A stretch of 11,713 bases of DNA from Synura sp. LO234KE (taxonomy: Eukaryota; Sar; Synurophyceae; Synurales; Mallomonadaceae): positions 1-11,713 of the forward strand of contig VKHC01000480.1 in NCBI GenBank assembly GCA_015143735.1, written 5' to 3'. Below the pieces are notes generated by a model, which did not search any database, was not told where the DNA came from, and saw only the letters and a program-made list of their open reading frames with translations. Below are positions 1-7,047 of this stretch, in pieces; positions within the stretch are counted from its first letter, which is position 1; each line of letters opens with the position of its first letter. A program made the position numbers and the translations under genes.

Positions 1-67
1 CCTTAACCTAATATGCAGATGGATAACAGAATATGGGGATAATCCACACTGCATGATAGTCCTTGAA

Positions 68-435
68 TCATCCAAGAACATTCGCAGCTGGGGAATCGAT
101 AATAATAGGCAAAATATTCTTGGGTTTCCGAGAGTTGTCAGCAATACCATCATTATCATCATTCACAATAATATCAACATTATAACATGCAAAAAAGTTC
201 TGAGCTTTGGGAACGTATTATGATGCTCACCGGTCTTCACATCATCATCGTTCAGCATTTTGAAGGCGTGCACTTTACCCAGAAAATTGTCCAAAATCGG
301 GCTCAGAGAGACCCTCCTGCGGGAATCTCGCACAATTAGGTTATATTCTTCGAATAGATCAACACGTTCATTCTTATCTTCTCGGCTCTCGTCACCATCA
401 GCACCACAAATCGCTCTTAACCTCTTAATAGACAT
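68..435 (-). pseudogene. Small unassigned gene, frameshifted
   Basis: I do not recognise the family. An ATG at 435 opens a 90-codon frame ending at 163, with a charged N-terminal half (MSIKRLRAICGADGDES, then a run rich in E, R and K). Its last codons look non-coding. A neighbouring frame, open from about 208 to a TGA at 68-70, continues with protein-like sequence: KAQNFFACYNVDIIV, then an acidic D/N stretch, then KPKNILPIIIDSP. The simplest reading is one protein of roughly 120 residues whose frame was broken near 205-215, equivalent to one missing base or two extra bases. A sequencing error or an unrecognised intron are alternatives. AT-rich non-coding sequence lies upstream (436-800 in window coordinates). 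Existence of coding sequence here is moderately likely; the function is unknown. Confidence 0.45.
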
Positions 436-1240
436 ACTTTCAGATTAAAATGATTTCCAGACCTTATCGAAACACCAAATTAGCCCACTACCATGTTGGA
501 ATATTCAATATTGCTCACGAACACTATGTATACGGTACAGATAAAGATACTTAACAACCAGATAATTAATTAATTGTGTGCTGACGTAATGAATAATGGA
601 TATGGATCCAAGGGACGCATGAAAGTACTGTATGTACAATAATCATACGTTCAACAGTCGTGATAAATGTGTTTACAGTTACTATTTAGCAATATTAATG
701 AATAAATAGATTCATTAAATTAACTTGAGTAAATCAATAAATAATATCTCTGTTCTTCGTGGTACTTCGTAGAATTGAGCAAAACTAGATCACCAAGCTA
801 GAAAATCCAGAAAGGATTTACTCTAACAGGTGGTGAATGGGCGGTTCGCGTGGTGGGCTGACGAACCAATATCCCCGCCCAATAAGCAGGTATGGGGGGG
901 ACACAGGAAAGGGCTGAGGTGAGGGAAAGCATGGACATCAGAACATGAGCTACCAGGGCTGGCTGGCAGTCGGACCACCCCGTCCGGTCACACGAAATTT
1001 ACGCCGGTCGCATCCCCTCATCACACAGCTGCAAAATTGAGAGCAAAGGAGGAGTAGAAAAACAATCGGATCGCTCCACCAGCGAGCACGACTCATGGGG
1101 GTGGAGTCTTGGCCCACATGCGACTGCTCCGAGGCTGAGACCAGTGGAGATGAAGGGGTGTAAAAGCACTGACAAGAGCGATGCCAATTCCACGCGGAGG
1201 TCCGAAAAACGCGGTAGAAAAAAGTGAACAACTCCGTACC
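436..1240. other. No supported gene; AT-rich then GC-richer block
   Basis: From 436 to about 800 the sequence is AT-rich with stops in all frames and looks intergenic. From about 830 to 1240 it becomes more GC-rich. Minus-strand frames are open for about 93 codons in two overlapping registers (950-1231 and 999-1280), but neither shows a recognisable domain or plausible composition. I see nothing that deserves a gene call. Confidence 0.5.
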
Positions 1241-1293
1241 TAATTCTGCAATGTTGCTGGAGAAGTGCTGCGCCAGCCACGCGCCTTTAACGT

Positions 1294-1346
1294 GTCTGAC
1301 TATCGTTTTCTAACGGGGATCGATAATGGTCGCCCACGGGTCAGAC
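1294..1346. repeat. Imperfect inverted repeat
   Basis: GTCTGAC at 1294-1300 followed by TATCG is mirrored by CGATA at 1321-1325 and GTCAGAC at 1340-1346, giving a two-part stem with 14 unpaired bases on one side. No function is evident. Confidence 0.4.
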
Positions 1347-1393
1347 TCATAATCGTCAAACAGACGATGTCACCACTCTGCTTGGAAGAGATG

Positions 1394-1436
1394 TGTACCA
1401 GCCATCACCAGAAGTGATGGAAAACGTGGCTGGACA
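1394..1436. repeat. Nested stem-loop
   Basis: An inner 7-bp stem, CCATCAC (1402-1408) with GTGATGG (1414-1420), sits inside an outer stem formed by TGT-CCAG (1394-1401, one bulge) and CTGGACA (1430-1436). It lies just downstream of the previous inverted repeat. No known RNA family is recognised. Confidence 0.35.
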
Positions 1437-1737
1437 CAAACGCATTTAAGATTTTGGCGTAGTACTGTGATTCTACCCTTCGTAACTAAAACTAGCAGAT
1501 CGCATTTGGTAGTAACTTGGACCAAGAAACCACTTCTGCGTTTAGTTGTTGCTTTTCATTGGCGGTTTTAATGTTGAGTGGTCGCCAGAAGCCGAACACT
1601 TCTCATATTCAAACTTCGTTGGAGGAGCAGCTGCGGCAGAAGTATTGAGGATCCGTAAGGACAGGTTCCCAGTACTTGGCAGAAAAAGAGTCCCCATCCC
1701 GCTAGGTACGTGGGCTTCAAAGCCGATCCGACTGTGA

Positions 1738-2955
1738 ATGTATACATCCGGTTGTAGGAAGAGTATATATTGCTTGCTCCCTCACCTGAGCCATGAAGTC
1801 AACTGCCTTCATGCCAGAAGCTAATTTCTCCACGTCTTTGCACACACACGCTCTGTCTGGACCCTGATTCTTTTCGGTGAAGTTGTGCCTCGGATGTCCT
1901 CCCCGTTGCAAGTAAGAGCGATTGCTCTCAATTGCTGAGTCTGCTCACGAGATGACTAATATCTAAGGGGGTCTGACCTTATTTGGTAGTCACTGCTAGG
2001 AGGAGATGCCCGCAGAGAAAGAAGTTCTGGAGTCAGCGCACTATCAGTAGAGAGAAAAAGTTCACGCCACATCCAGCCCAACAAGTAGAGGCTGCTCCCA
2101 GGAGCAAAATATTTAATCGTAATGTCATATAGGCAGCTCTTGCCGTTGATCAGCTGTCTTACATGCATTGCGTCTTACCGTCAAATGCCGTTCACGCAAG
2201 ACATGTGCTAATAGCACCGAGGCGTCAACGGACATTTAGGAAAGGTTATGAATCTTTGTCGCAAAGCGCTAATTGTAACATCCTGCCTTCTTGGCAGATA
2301 ATGTCGGTTGGGGAAAATTTCCCGCCAATGAGACGAGGGATGGTTGTTGTGGTCTATGAATAAAGCGCCTGCAAGAGGGGGATAAAACCCGGACCTCTTC
2401 CTGTTGATTGGCTCGAATACCAGGAAATAAATAATCAAGTGCGTATCAAGAGTAGTAAAGAACTTCTTTTTGTGGTATCTGGGGGCCGACTCAAAAAGAA
2501 TAAAAAGGTGAAGAGTTCACCAGGAGTCCGATACAACTCCGCGGAAAATGTAAGGAAGAAATCTTAAATACGTTTGGACCACCAAGGACCAAAATCACTT
2601 GGTGACATTGCAGGGATAAAGAGTTGGTGAACATTTTCACTAGAGTACGTGGAGAAATTTTCAAGTACACGTGACTAGGAGGTGGAAGAGGTTATTTTGA
2701 ATCACTGGTGCAACCGTGGATGTTGATGCTGGCTTCAGTCCCGAGGAAATTTCCTTTCTTCCTTGTAAGCACCAGGCTGGCCAACAACATTGGAGGCCAT
2801 CATGTTCTATTCAGTCACTTCATCTGGCTTACCTAAATGGATGATTACGCGTCTACCCCATATGATCACGGAAAAAGACAGGTAGAGACAGCTCATACGA
2901 CGCCTTTTTTACTGTTATAGTTGGCTAGACAGGACGAGCTTTCTTTGCTGAAAGT
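1738..2955. other. No supported gene
   Basis: Only short frames with no recognisable domains occur on either strand. A 7-bp hairpin, CACCAAG with CTTGGTG, is at 2580-2604. I found no tRNA, no long repeat and no clear promoter or intron signals. Parts may be old, unrecognisable repeat sequence. Confidence 0.4.
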
Positions 2956-3216
2956 ATGCTACGAGCGGAGGTTGAATTATGTGCAGGCCTCTGGGGTCGT
3001 GCTTACCTACGTACGGACTTGCGTCCTGGTTCAGAGGAGGCCGTTAGAATACGTAGACGTTCTCTTCTCTTTGTAATTAACGAGATGATTTTTGAAAAAA
3101 GAGGTAAAGATTTTTTAAAAATCATCTCGTTAAAAGAGAAGAGAGCTCGTCCGCGACGCGCGGCCCGCCTTTGGCGGCCCTTGGTCGTCGGTCAATCTTT
3201 TATCACGCTTGCCTAG
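2956..3216 (+). CDS. Unassigned ORF overlapping a hairpin
   Basis: This 86-codon frame begins at an ATG (2956) and encodes an Arg/Lys-rich product with no domain I recognise; the C-terminal third is very basic (KEKRARPRRAARLW). It runs through the hairpin at 3061-3144. A second reading is possible. A different plus frame is open from about 2928 to a TAA at 3074-3076, encoding QDELSLLKVCYERRL and so on. The left hairpin arm has five bases, GTAAT, that the right arm lacks. Without those five bases that upstream frame would run directly into the downstream frame used here. So this could be a gene broken by a 5-nt insertion rather than an intact ORF. Whether anything is expressed is unknown. Confidence 0.25.
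   Translation: MLRAEVELCAGLWGRAYLRTDLRPGSEEAVRIRRRSLLFVINEMIFEKRGKDFLKIISLKEKRARPRRAARLWRPLVVGQSFITLA
2986..3056. repeat. Cluster of short imperfect inverted repeats
   Basis: GGCCTCTG (2986-2993) pairs with CAGAGGAGGCC (3032-3042), three bases longer. CTACGTACGG (3007-3016) is mirrored by CCGTTAGAATACGTAG (3041-3056), six bases longer. GGAC (3015-3018) and GTCC (3023-3026) form a small hairpin with a 4-nt loop. In the first two pairs the arms match except for a small block present in one arm only. Confidence 0.4.
3061..3144. repeat. Long hairpin with asymmetric arms
   Basis: The left arm at 3061-3093 (33 nt) and the right arm at 3117-3144 (28 nt) are perfect reverse complements, except that the left arm contains five extra bases, GTAAT, around 3073-3077. 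The loop, 3094-3116, is purine-rich then T-rich. A stem of this quality is far longer than expected by chance. It lies inside an ORF of unknown status and is followed by a GC-rich stretch with a small GGCGG/CCGCC hairpin near 3165-3182. Confidence 0.8.
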
Positions 3217-3313
3217 GCTAGGAGTAAACTCCAGTTCGTAAATTTGTACGATTCAAATAGGGATGAATTGAAATTAAAATTTGATAAGATGATGACTTAA
3301 TTACGAAATGTTT

Positions 3314-3981
3314 TCAAATCAAAAGCTCAGGGTATACAAAATTGTCTATGTAAGGCGCATTGGGTTCAAAAAGAAAACTATTTGGGTCAACAATATAGGC
3401 TAGATCGTTAAAGTGCCTAACTTGGAAGTCACATAGCACTTTGGCGAGCTCTTGAGCAATTCTCTCTGTGTAATTTAACTAATTTATATTGTTGATTTTT
3501 TTCAACGTATAGTTATTGACAATTATTTTTGTCTTTCAAAAATTCACTACGACAAAACTTTCCTCCATATTTCAAGTAGTGCACCAAATTTTGAACCCGC
3601 ATACGATTCAAAAGCCTCAGTCAAAAATTTCATCTTATAAACGTGAACATAAGAATCGCCGTCAGTTAAATTACCCATCAGAATGTGATCTTCTTCAACA
3701 AAATGAGATTCCAGAGACATGGGTAAAACATCATTAGGCGATAGACGAGTTTGAGAATTTTTAGCCGTAGTGGACCATTTCCTGTTACCAAGAGTACGTG
3801 CTAAAGGTGTAATAAGCTCTAATGAATTGTAGAATTATGATGAGAATTGTTTCACCATTTGATGTAATATATGCAGAATATTATCTGAGTTTTCCCGACC
3901 TCCTTTGAATGAAAATTGATTTTCCGGTGTTGAAGCCGCTGTGCGGATGTTTAATTCTTCGACTTTACTTTTTGGTGCCAT
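3314..3981 (-). pseudogene. Decayed unassigned gene with internal stops and frameshifts
   Basis: An ATG at 3981 (MAPKSKVEELNIRTAAS) starts a frame of 48 codons to a TAA at 3835-3837. The same frame then stays open for 95 codons to a TAG at 3547-3549, encoding sequence such as LARTLGNRKWSTTAKN and NLTDGDSYVHVYKMKFL. Coding-like sequence continues in a second frame (about 3570-3480, with its own TAA). It ends in a third frame (3478-3314) encoding RIAQELAKVLCDFQV and VDPNSFLFEPNAPY before a TGA. The composition is clearly protein-like throughout, so I read this as one gene of about 220 codons damaged by one or two stops and at least two frameshifts. I do not recognise the family. It lies on the same strand as, and 260 bp beyond, the ORF1-ORF2 block of the left palindrome arm. 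Reassigned stop codons were considered but do not explain the frameshifts. Confidence 0.55.
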
Positions 3982-4241
3982 TATTTTTTTATTTTTTTAT
4001 TAGTATAATTAGTTACGTCAATACCTTGCAGTGTGCCATCTTTTTTTAAAATTCATCCTTCAAGTACTAAAGGCTATGAAAAGACTTCTATGCATACTGA
4101 ATCATCGAGCAAAACGTTCATTGTGATGGAACACAACAATGGATTTTGTATTAACTACTTTTCGTAAACTCTTTAGTACATTTTATCTACTTATAGAATT
4201 CAATATCTCTCGTAATTTACGTAAATAACTATAATTTTAAT
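3982..4241. other. AT-rich intergenic spacer
   Basis: Very AT-rich sequence, including a T-rich run at 3981-4005, separates ORF2 of the left arm from the decayed gene. It would hold the 3' end of ORF2 and the 5' end of the next gene, both on the minus strand. No coding frame is seen. Confidence 0.5.
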
Positions 4242-4637
4242 TCAATTAAGCTGTCTCTGCCACGATACATTACAATTATTGCAGTATTGCAAGTTCCTAA
4301 CGACATTGCCAAACTCTTCAATCCAATCACATCCTCGATTTGATAATGGTACCACAATACAATGCACTCGAATGGGTTTAGCTATTTCCTTAAACGCGTT
4401 CAATGTAGTAATCACGTCCCGCTCCTCAAATAGAATATTCCAACGAATGAATGTCCAACCTGAATTCTCATTCCATTTTGCTTTATCTCTAAGTTCTTCA
4501 ATATCAGGTAGCATGAGCTCCTCTGGTGGGTTACCGAAGCGTTCGTAAACTTTGTTATACAGCTTACGCATATTTGAGAGTAAGACATCATTTTCGTAAG
4601 TGTTGGGGACTATTAGCTTGTTGCTTGGTATTACCAT
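4242..4637 (-). CDS. ORF2, orphan protein (complete copy, left arm)
   Basis: A 131-codon frame from ATG at 4637 to TGA at 4242, with no recognised family. Visible features are an N-terminal PSNKLIVPN segment, a charged helical region (NMRKLYNKVYERFGNPPEE), a Trp-rich motif (GWTFIRWNILFEE) followed by alternating strand and helix candidates (IRVHCIVVPLSNRG), and a C-terminal CNNC pair. No signal peptide or membrane span is evident. The frame is open about 22 codons upstream of the ATG, back to a TAG, so an upstream exon or earlier start cannot be excluded. It lies 260 bp after the ORF1 stop, same strand, separated by a conserved stem-loop. The N-terminal two thirds is duplicated at 7048-7311; the last 43 codons exist only here. 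It could be an independent gene or a later exon of the ORF1 gene. Confidence 0.6.
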   Translation of the reverse strand: MVIPSNKLIVPNTYENDVLLSNMRKLYNKVYERFGNPPEELMLPDIEELRDKAKWNENSGWTFIRWNILFEERDVITTLNAFKEIAKPIRVHCIVVPLSNRGCDWIEEFGNVVRNLQYCNNCNVSWQRQLN

Positions 4638-4725
4638 TGAAAGTGTTACGGTCTCCCAATTGCTTTTTTCAGTTGTGGAACGATAAATGAGACATTTTAT
4701 AAAGCACTACGTGATTTAACAACGA

Positions 4726-4756
4726 TGCTGAGGGTCCGAAAACTGGACCCTTAGCA
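4726..4756 (-). other. Stem-loop between ORF1 and ORF2 (left copy)
   Basis: TGCTGAGGGTCC (4726-4737) and GGACCCTTAGCA (4745-4756) form a 12-bp stem with one non-Watson-Crick position and a 7-nt loop. It lies in the AT-rich spacer after the ORF1 stop and stands out by its GC content. It resembles a structured 3'-UTR or processing element; there is no U-run typical of a bacterial terminator. Confidence 0.65.
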
Positions 4757-4896
4757 CCGTCTGACACCGTGTGAAGTTTGTTATGAATGATTACAATTAC
4801 TATTAAATTCTTTCCTCGGTACTATTAACAACACACGTTTATAAAAAGTAATTATTTAAATTATATTAAATTATCAGTTTTTTGTATTTTACATAA

Positions 4897-5715
4897 TTAT
4901 TCATTCTCTCCCAATCTCCTTTCTCTCCTCAATGGTAGAACTCGACTGATTCTTTGTAAATCAACGTTACGTTGTTCTCTACTGTTCACTTCCAATTCTC
5001 GCTCCTCCCTGAGTAATTCTAAATCCTGAATAGCAACTGCTGGAATAACATAGTCAACTGCATCTGGTTCGTTGGTCAAATCGATATAATCTTCCACGTC
5101 TCCCTTGTTCTTAACAATCGTGTTAATTACTAACTCTGCGGTGTTTTTGTAATTCTCTGACTTATGGCTCATTTTCGGATACTGTAAAGAAAGCTCCTTG
5201 ATCATGTTCTGAATTCGTAATTTCTTAGGTAAGCTTTTAATCTTCTTTCTTTTATTCCTGCTTTTCTGCTTTTTTCGTTTGCGCTTACTTGAAATTGGAG
5301 GAAGAACTTGCTTCCCTATTCCTGCTCTAGTATTACTTCTGTCTAGCACAGGACCAACAGAAAGTTGAACTCCTGGAGTACTGCATAAACAATTCCTCGA
5401 GTCTTCAACAAAGGTAGTGGTAGAGTGAAAATCAGTCTGTCCATGGATTAGAGCTAGTGATCGCACTCCTTTGTCAGCATCACCATAGAGCAAGTTGTCT
5501 TCTCGCTCAATGTCACCAAAGTCATGTAAAAATATATTAGCTGAATTGGGCGTATCATCTGTTCGGTGGTCAGCAGTATTGATATTTATAATCGCAACTT
5601 CAGAATCTGCAGAGATCTGTGTGTCATGGTGTGATTCTTCATTTACTGGAGTGACAGTCTGTGTGATTTCTCTCACAGGTTGAGTCAACTGCATCGGCAG
5701 CATGAACTTGCGGCA
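4897..5715 (-). CDS. ORF1, basic probable nuclear protein (left copy, 5' exon missing)
   Basis: Open for 268 codons from ATG 5703 to TAA at 4897. The frame also extends four codons upstream to a splice acceptor at 5716-5717 (TGC CGC AAG TTC before the ATG), so 5703 is an internal Met of the full protein. Visible features, numbered from 5703: an acidic, Ser/Thr-rich N-terminal half; a dense Lys/Arg cluster at about 139-164 (SSKRKRKKQKSRNKRKKIK) typical of a nuclear localisation signal; YIDLT at 207-211 in an acidic setting, which fits a SUMO-interacting motif of the hydrophobic-hydrophobic-D-L-T type; and a charged helical segment at 224-254 likely to form a coiled coil. I recognise no enzymatic domain. 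Duplicated in damaged form at 5948-6788. A nuclear role is inferred from motifs only. Confidence 0.7.
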   Translation of the reverse strand, partial: CRKFMLPMQLTQPVREITQTVTPVNEESHHDTQISADSEVAIININTADHRTDDTPNSANIFLHDFGDIEREDNLLYGDADKGVRSLALIHGQTDFHSTTTFVEDSRNCLCSTPGVQLSVGPVLDRSNTRAGIGKQVLPPISSKRKRKKQKSRNKRKKIKSLPKKLRIQNMIKELSLQYPKMSHKSENYKNTAELVINTIVKNKGDVEDYIDLTNEPDAVDYVIPAVAIQDLELLREERELEVNSREQRNVDLQRISRVLPLRRERRLGENE

Positions 5716-5742
5716 CTGAAAGAGAAAGTCTGAAGAAGAAAT
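5716..5742 (-). other. Remnant of intron 3' end with splice acceptor
   Basis: Reading the minus strand, a pyrimidine-rich tract ending TTTCTCTTTCAG lies directly before TGCCGCAAG, matching the acceptor of the right-hand copy with two base differences. The rest of this intron and the preceding exon are absent from the left arm: identity with the right arm ends at 5742. Confidence 0.75.
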
Positions 5743-5920
5743 TCACAAAGGGAATGGTTCTTTTCATAACTAAAAATATATAGAATCAACTTCACAAAGA
5801 AAATGGCAGGAAAAAGTTAAAGCTATGGATGAATTGAAGAACAACTTCATTGAGGGAGTAAACTTTTTGTTGACTCTCGTGAGTAATTACTATTAAACCA
5901 TAAGGATATATATCTTGACG
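5743..5920. other. Palindrome spacer
   Basis: This 178-bp loop separates the two arms. It contains the coding 5' exon of the right-hand ORF1 copy (to 5878) and most of its intron. A near-exact 16-nt direct repeat begins exactly at the arm boundary: 5743-5758 and 5791-5806 share TTCACAAAG and AATGG, differing at two bases. A possible splice acceptor (TATATAG, ending 5782) with an upstream ACTAA branch-like element precedes an open frame WQEKVKAMDELKNNF, so an earlier exon may once have existed. Confidence 0.7.
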
Positions 5921-6034
5921 ATTTCTTCTTCAGATTTTCTTTTTCAGTGCCGCAAGTTCATGCTGCCGATGCAGTTGACTCAACCTGTGAGAGAAATCAC
6001 AAAGAATCTAAGATTTAAACTGTCACTCCAGTAA
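5825..6034 (+). CDS. 5' exon and intron of ORF1, right copy (truncated product)
   Basis: Exon 1 (coding from ATG 5825 to 5878) encodes MDELKNNFIEGVNFLLTL. It is followed by an intron at 5879-5947 (69 nt; donor GTGAGT, polypyrimidine tract, acceptor TTTTTCAG), and exon 2 starts at 5948 in phase 0 with CRKFMLPMQLTQP. The start could also lie further upstream because the frame is open back to about 5775. In this copy translation reaches only a TAA at 6032-6034, created by a 17-nt block at 6002-6018 that replaces CAG of the left copy. The spliced product would be 46 residues. The splice consensus and the phase-0 join are direct sequence evidence that the gene is eukaryotic and was duplicated from genomic DNA, not from cDNA. 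Confidence 0.65.
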
Positions 6035-6788
6035 ATGAAGAATCACACCATGACACACAGATCTCTGCAGATTCTGAAGTTGCGATTATAAATAAAAATA
6101 TATCAATACTGCTGACCACCGAACAGATGATACGCCCAATTCAGCTAATATATTTTTACATGACTTTGGTGACATTGAGCGAGAAGACAACTTGCTCTAT
6201 GGTGATGCTGACAAAGGAGTGCGATCACTAGCTCTAATCCATGGACAGACTGATTTTCACTCTACCACTACCTTTGTTGAAGACTCGAGGAATTGTTTAT
6301 GCAGTACTCCAGGAGTTCAACTTTCTGTTGGTCCTGTGCTAGACAGAAGTAATACTAGAGCAGGAATAGGGAAGCAAGTTCTTCCTCCAATTTCAAGTAA
6401 GCGCAAACGAAAAAAGCAGAAAAGCAGGAATAAAAGAAAGAAGATTAAAAGCTTACCTAAGAAATTACGAATTCAGAACATGATCAAGGAGCTTTCTTTA
6501 CAGTATCCGAAAATGAGCCATAAGTCAGAGAATTACAAAAACACCGCAGAGTTAGTAATTAACACGATTGTTAAGAACAAGGGAGACGTGGAAGATTATA
6601 TCGATTTGACCAACGAACCAGATGCAGTTGACTATGTTATTCCAGCAGTTGCTATTCAGGATTTAGAATTACTCAGGGAGGAGCGAGAATTGGAAGTGAA
6701 CAGTAGAGAACAACGTAACGTTGATTTACAAAGAATCAGTCGAGTTCTACCATTGAGGAGAGAAAGGAGATTGGGAGAGAATGAATAA
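5948..6788 (+). pseudogene. ORF1, right copy, disrupted
   Basis: This is the same coding sequence as the left ORF1 from CRKFMLPM to the terminal RRLGENE and TAA at 6788. It is broken by the 17-nt-for-3-nt replacement at 6002-6018, which brings a stop at 6032, and by an 8-nt insertion near 6091-6103. Together these shift the frame by a net 22 bases. From about 6190 to 6788 the frame is identical in sequence to the left copy, including the basic cluster, the IDLT motif and the coiled-coil segment, but it can no longer be reached from exon 1. An internal restart would give a product lacking the N-terminal 70 or so residues. Confidence 0.75.
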
Positions 6789-6928
6789 TTATGTAAAATA
6801 CAAAAAACTGATAATTTAATATAATTTAAATAATTACTTTTTATAAACGTGTGTTGTTAATAGTACCGAGGAAAGAATTTAATAGTAATTGTAATCATTC
6901 ATAACAAACTTCACACGGTGTCAGACGG

Positions 6929-6959
6929 TGCTAAGGGTCCAGTTTTCGGACCCTCAGCA
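6929..6959 (+). other. Stem-loop between ORF1 and ORF2 (right copy)
   Basis: TGCTAAGGGTCC (6929-6940) and GGACCCTCAGCA (6948-6959) with a 7-nt loop: the exact mirror of the left-arm stem-loop, so a 12-bp stem with one non-Watson-Crick position. Just upstream is a short direct repeat, CGGTGTCAGACGGTG. Confidence 0.65.
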
Positions 6960-7047
6960 TCGTTGTTAAATCACGTAGTGCTTTATAAAATGTCTCATTT
7001 ATCGTTCCACAACTGAAAAAAGCAATTGGGAGACCGTAACACTTTCA

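Larger units (their letters stand above)
1244..1737 (+). pseudogene. Very uncertain retrotransposon endonuclease-like relic
   Basis: Two open stretches on the plus strand could be pieces of one decayed protein. The first (1244-1417, 57 codons then TGA) contains VLRQPRAFNVSDYRFL and NGRPRVRLIIVKQ, ending in LEEMCTSHH. The second (about 1546-1737) starts LLFIGGFNVEWSPEAEH. In LINE endonucleases a strand with RPR followed by an acidic and Cys-containing segment precedes a GGDFN-type motif by about 40 to 50 residues. The order and the roughly 43-codon gap fit that plan, but the aspartate of the GDFN motif is absent and the frames between are closed. This is pattern resemblance only and could be chance. 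Confidence 0.2.
4374..5742 (-). repeat. Left arm of large inverted repeat (palindrome)
   Basis: This 1,369-bp segment is the reverse complement of 5921-7311. Over the outer 1.2 kb I found no differences between the arms by eye (left + right coordinates sum to 11685). All differences lie in the inner 180 bp. The arm includes the 3' splice site and all of ORF1 after its first intron, the intergenic stem-loop, and two thirds of ORF2. Outside 4374 the left side continues into the true end of ORF2, showing that the left arm carries the ancestral 3' flank. Confidence 0.92.

Noticed and set aside
950-1280. Two overlapping minus-strand frames of 93 codons
   Set aside because: No domain, and the two overlapping registers have similar quality; most likely open by chance in GC-richer sequence.
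2340-2430. tRNA, prompted by a T-loop-like GGCTCGAATACC
   Set aside because: No matching acceptor stem, D-arm or anticodon stem could be laid out around it.
2208-2438. Minus-strand frame starting MIIYFLVFEPINRKR
   Set aside because: No recognisable domain and no neighbouring support; the length is within chance for this window.
3516-3737. Plus-strand 73-codon frame
   Set aside because: It is the shadow of the decayed minus-strand gene, whose composition is much more protein-like.
3314-3981. Non-standard genetic code (TAA or TAG read as Gln), suggested by in-frame stops in coding-like sequence
   Set aside because: The same gene also needs frameshifts. ORF1 and ORF2 end naturally at TAA and TGA, and other relics in the window are plainly decayed, so pseudogenisation is simpler.
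4726-4756. Bacterial rho-independent terminator
   Set aside because: There is no U-tract after the stem, and the splice signals and LINE relics indicate a eukaryotic context.
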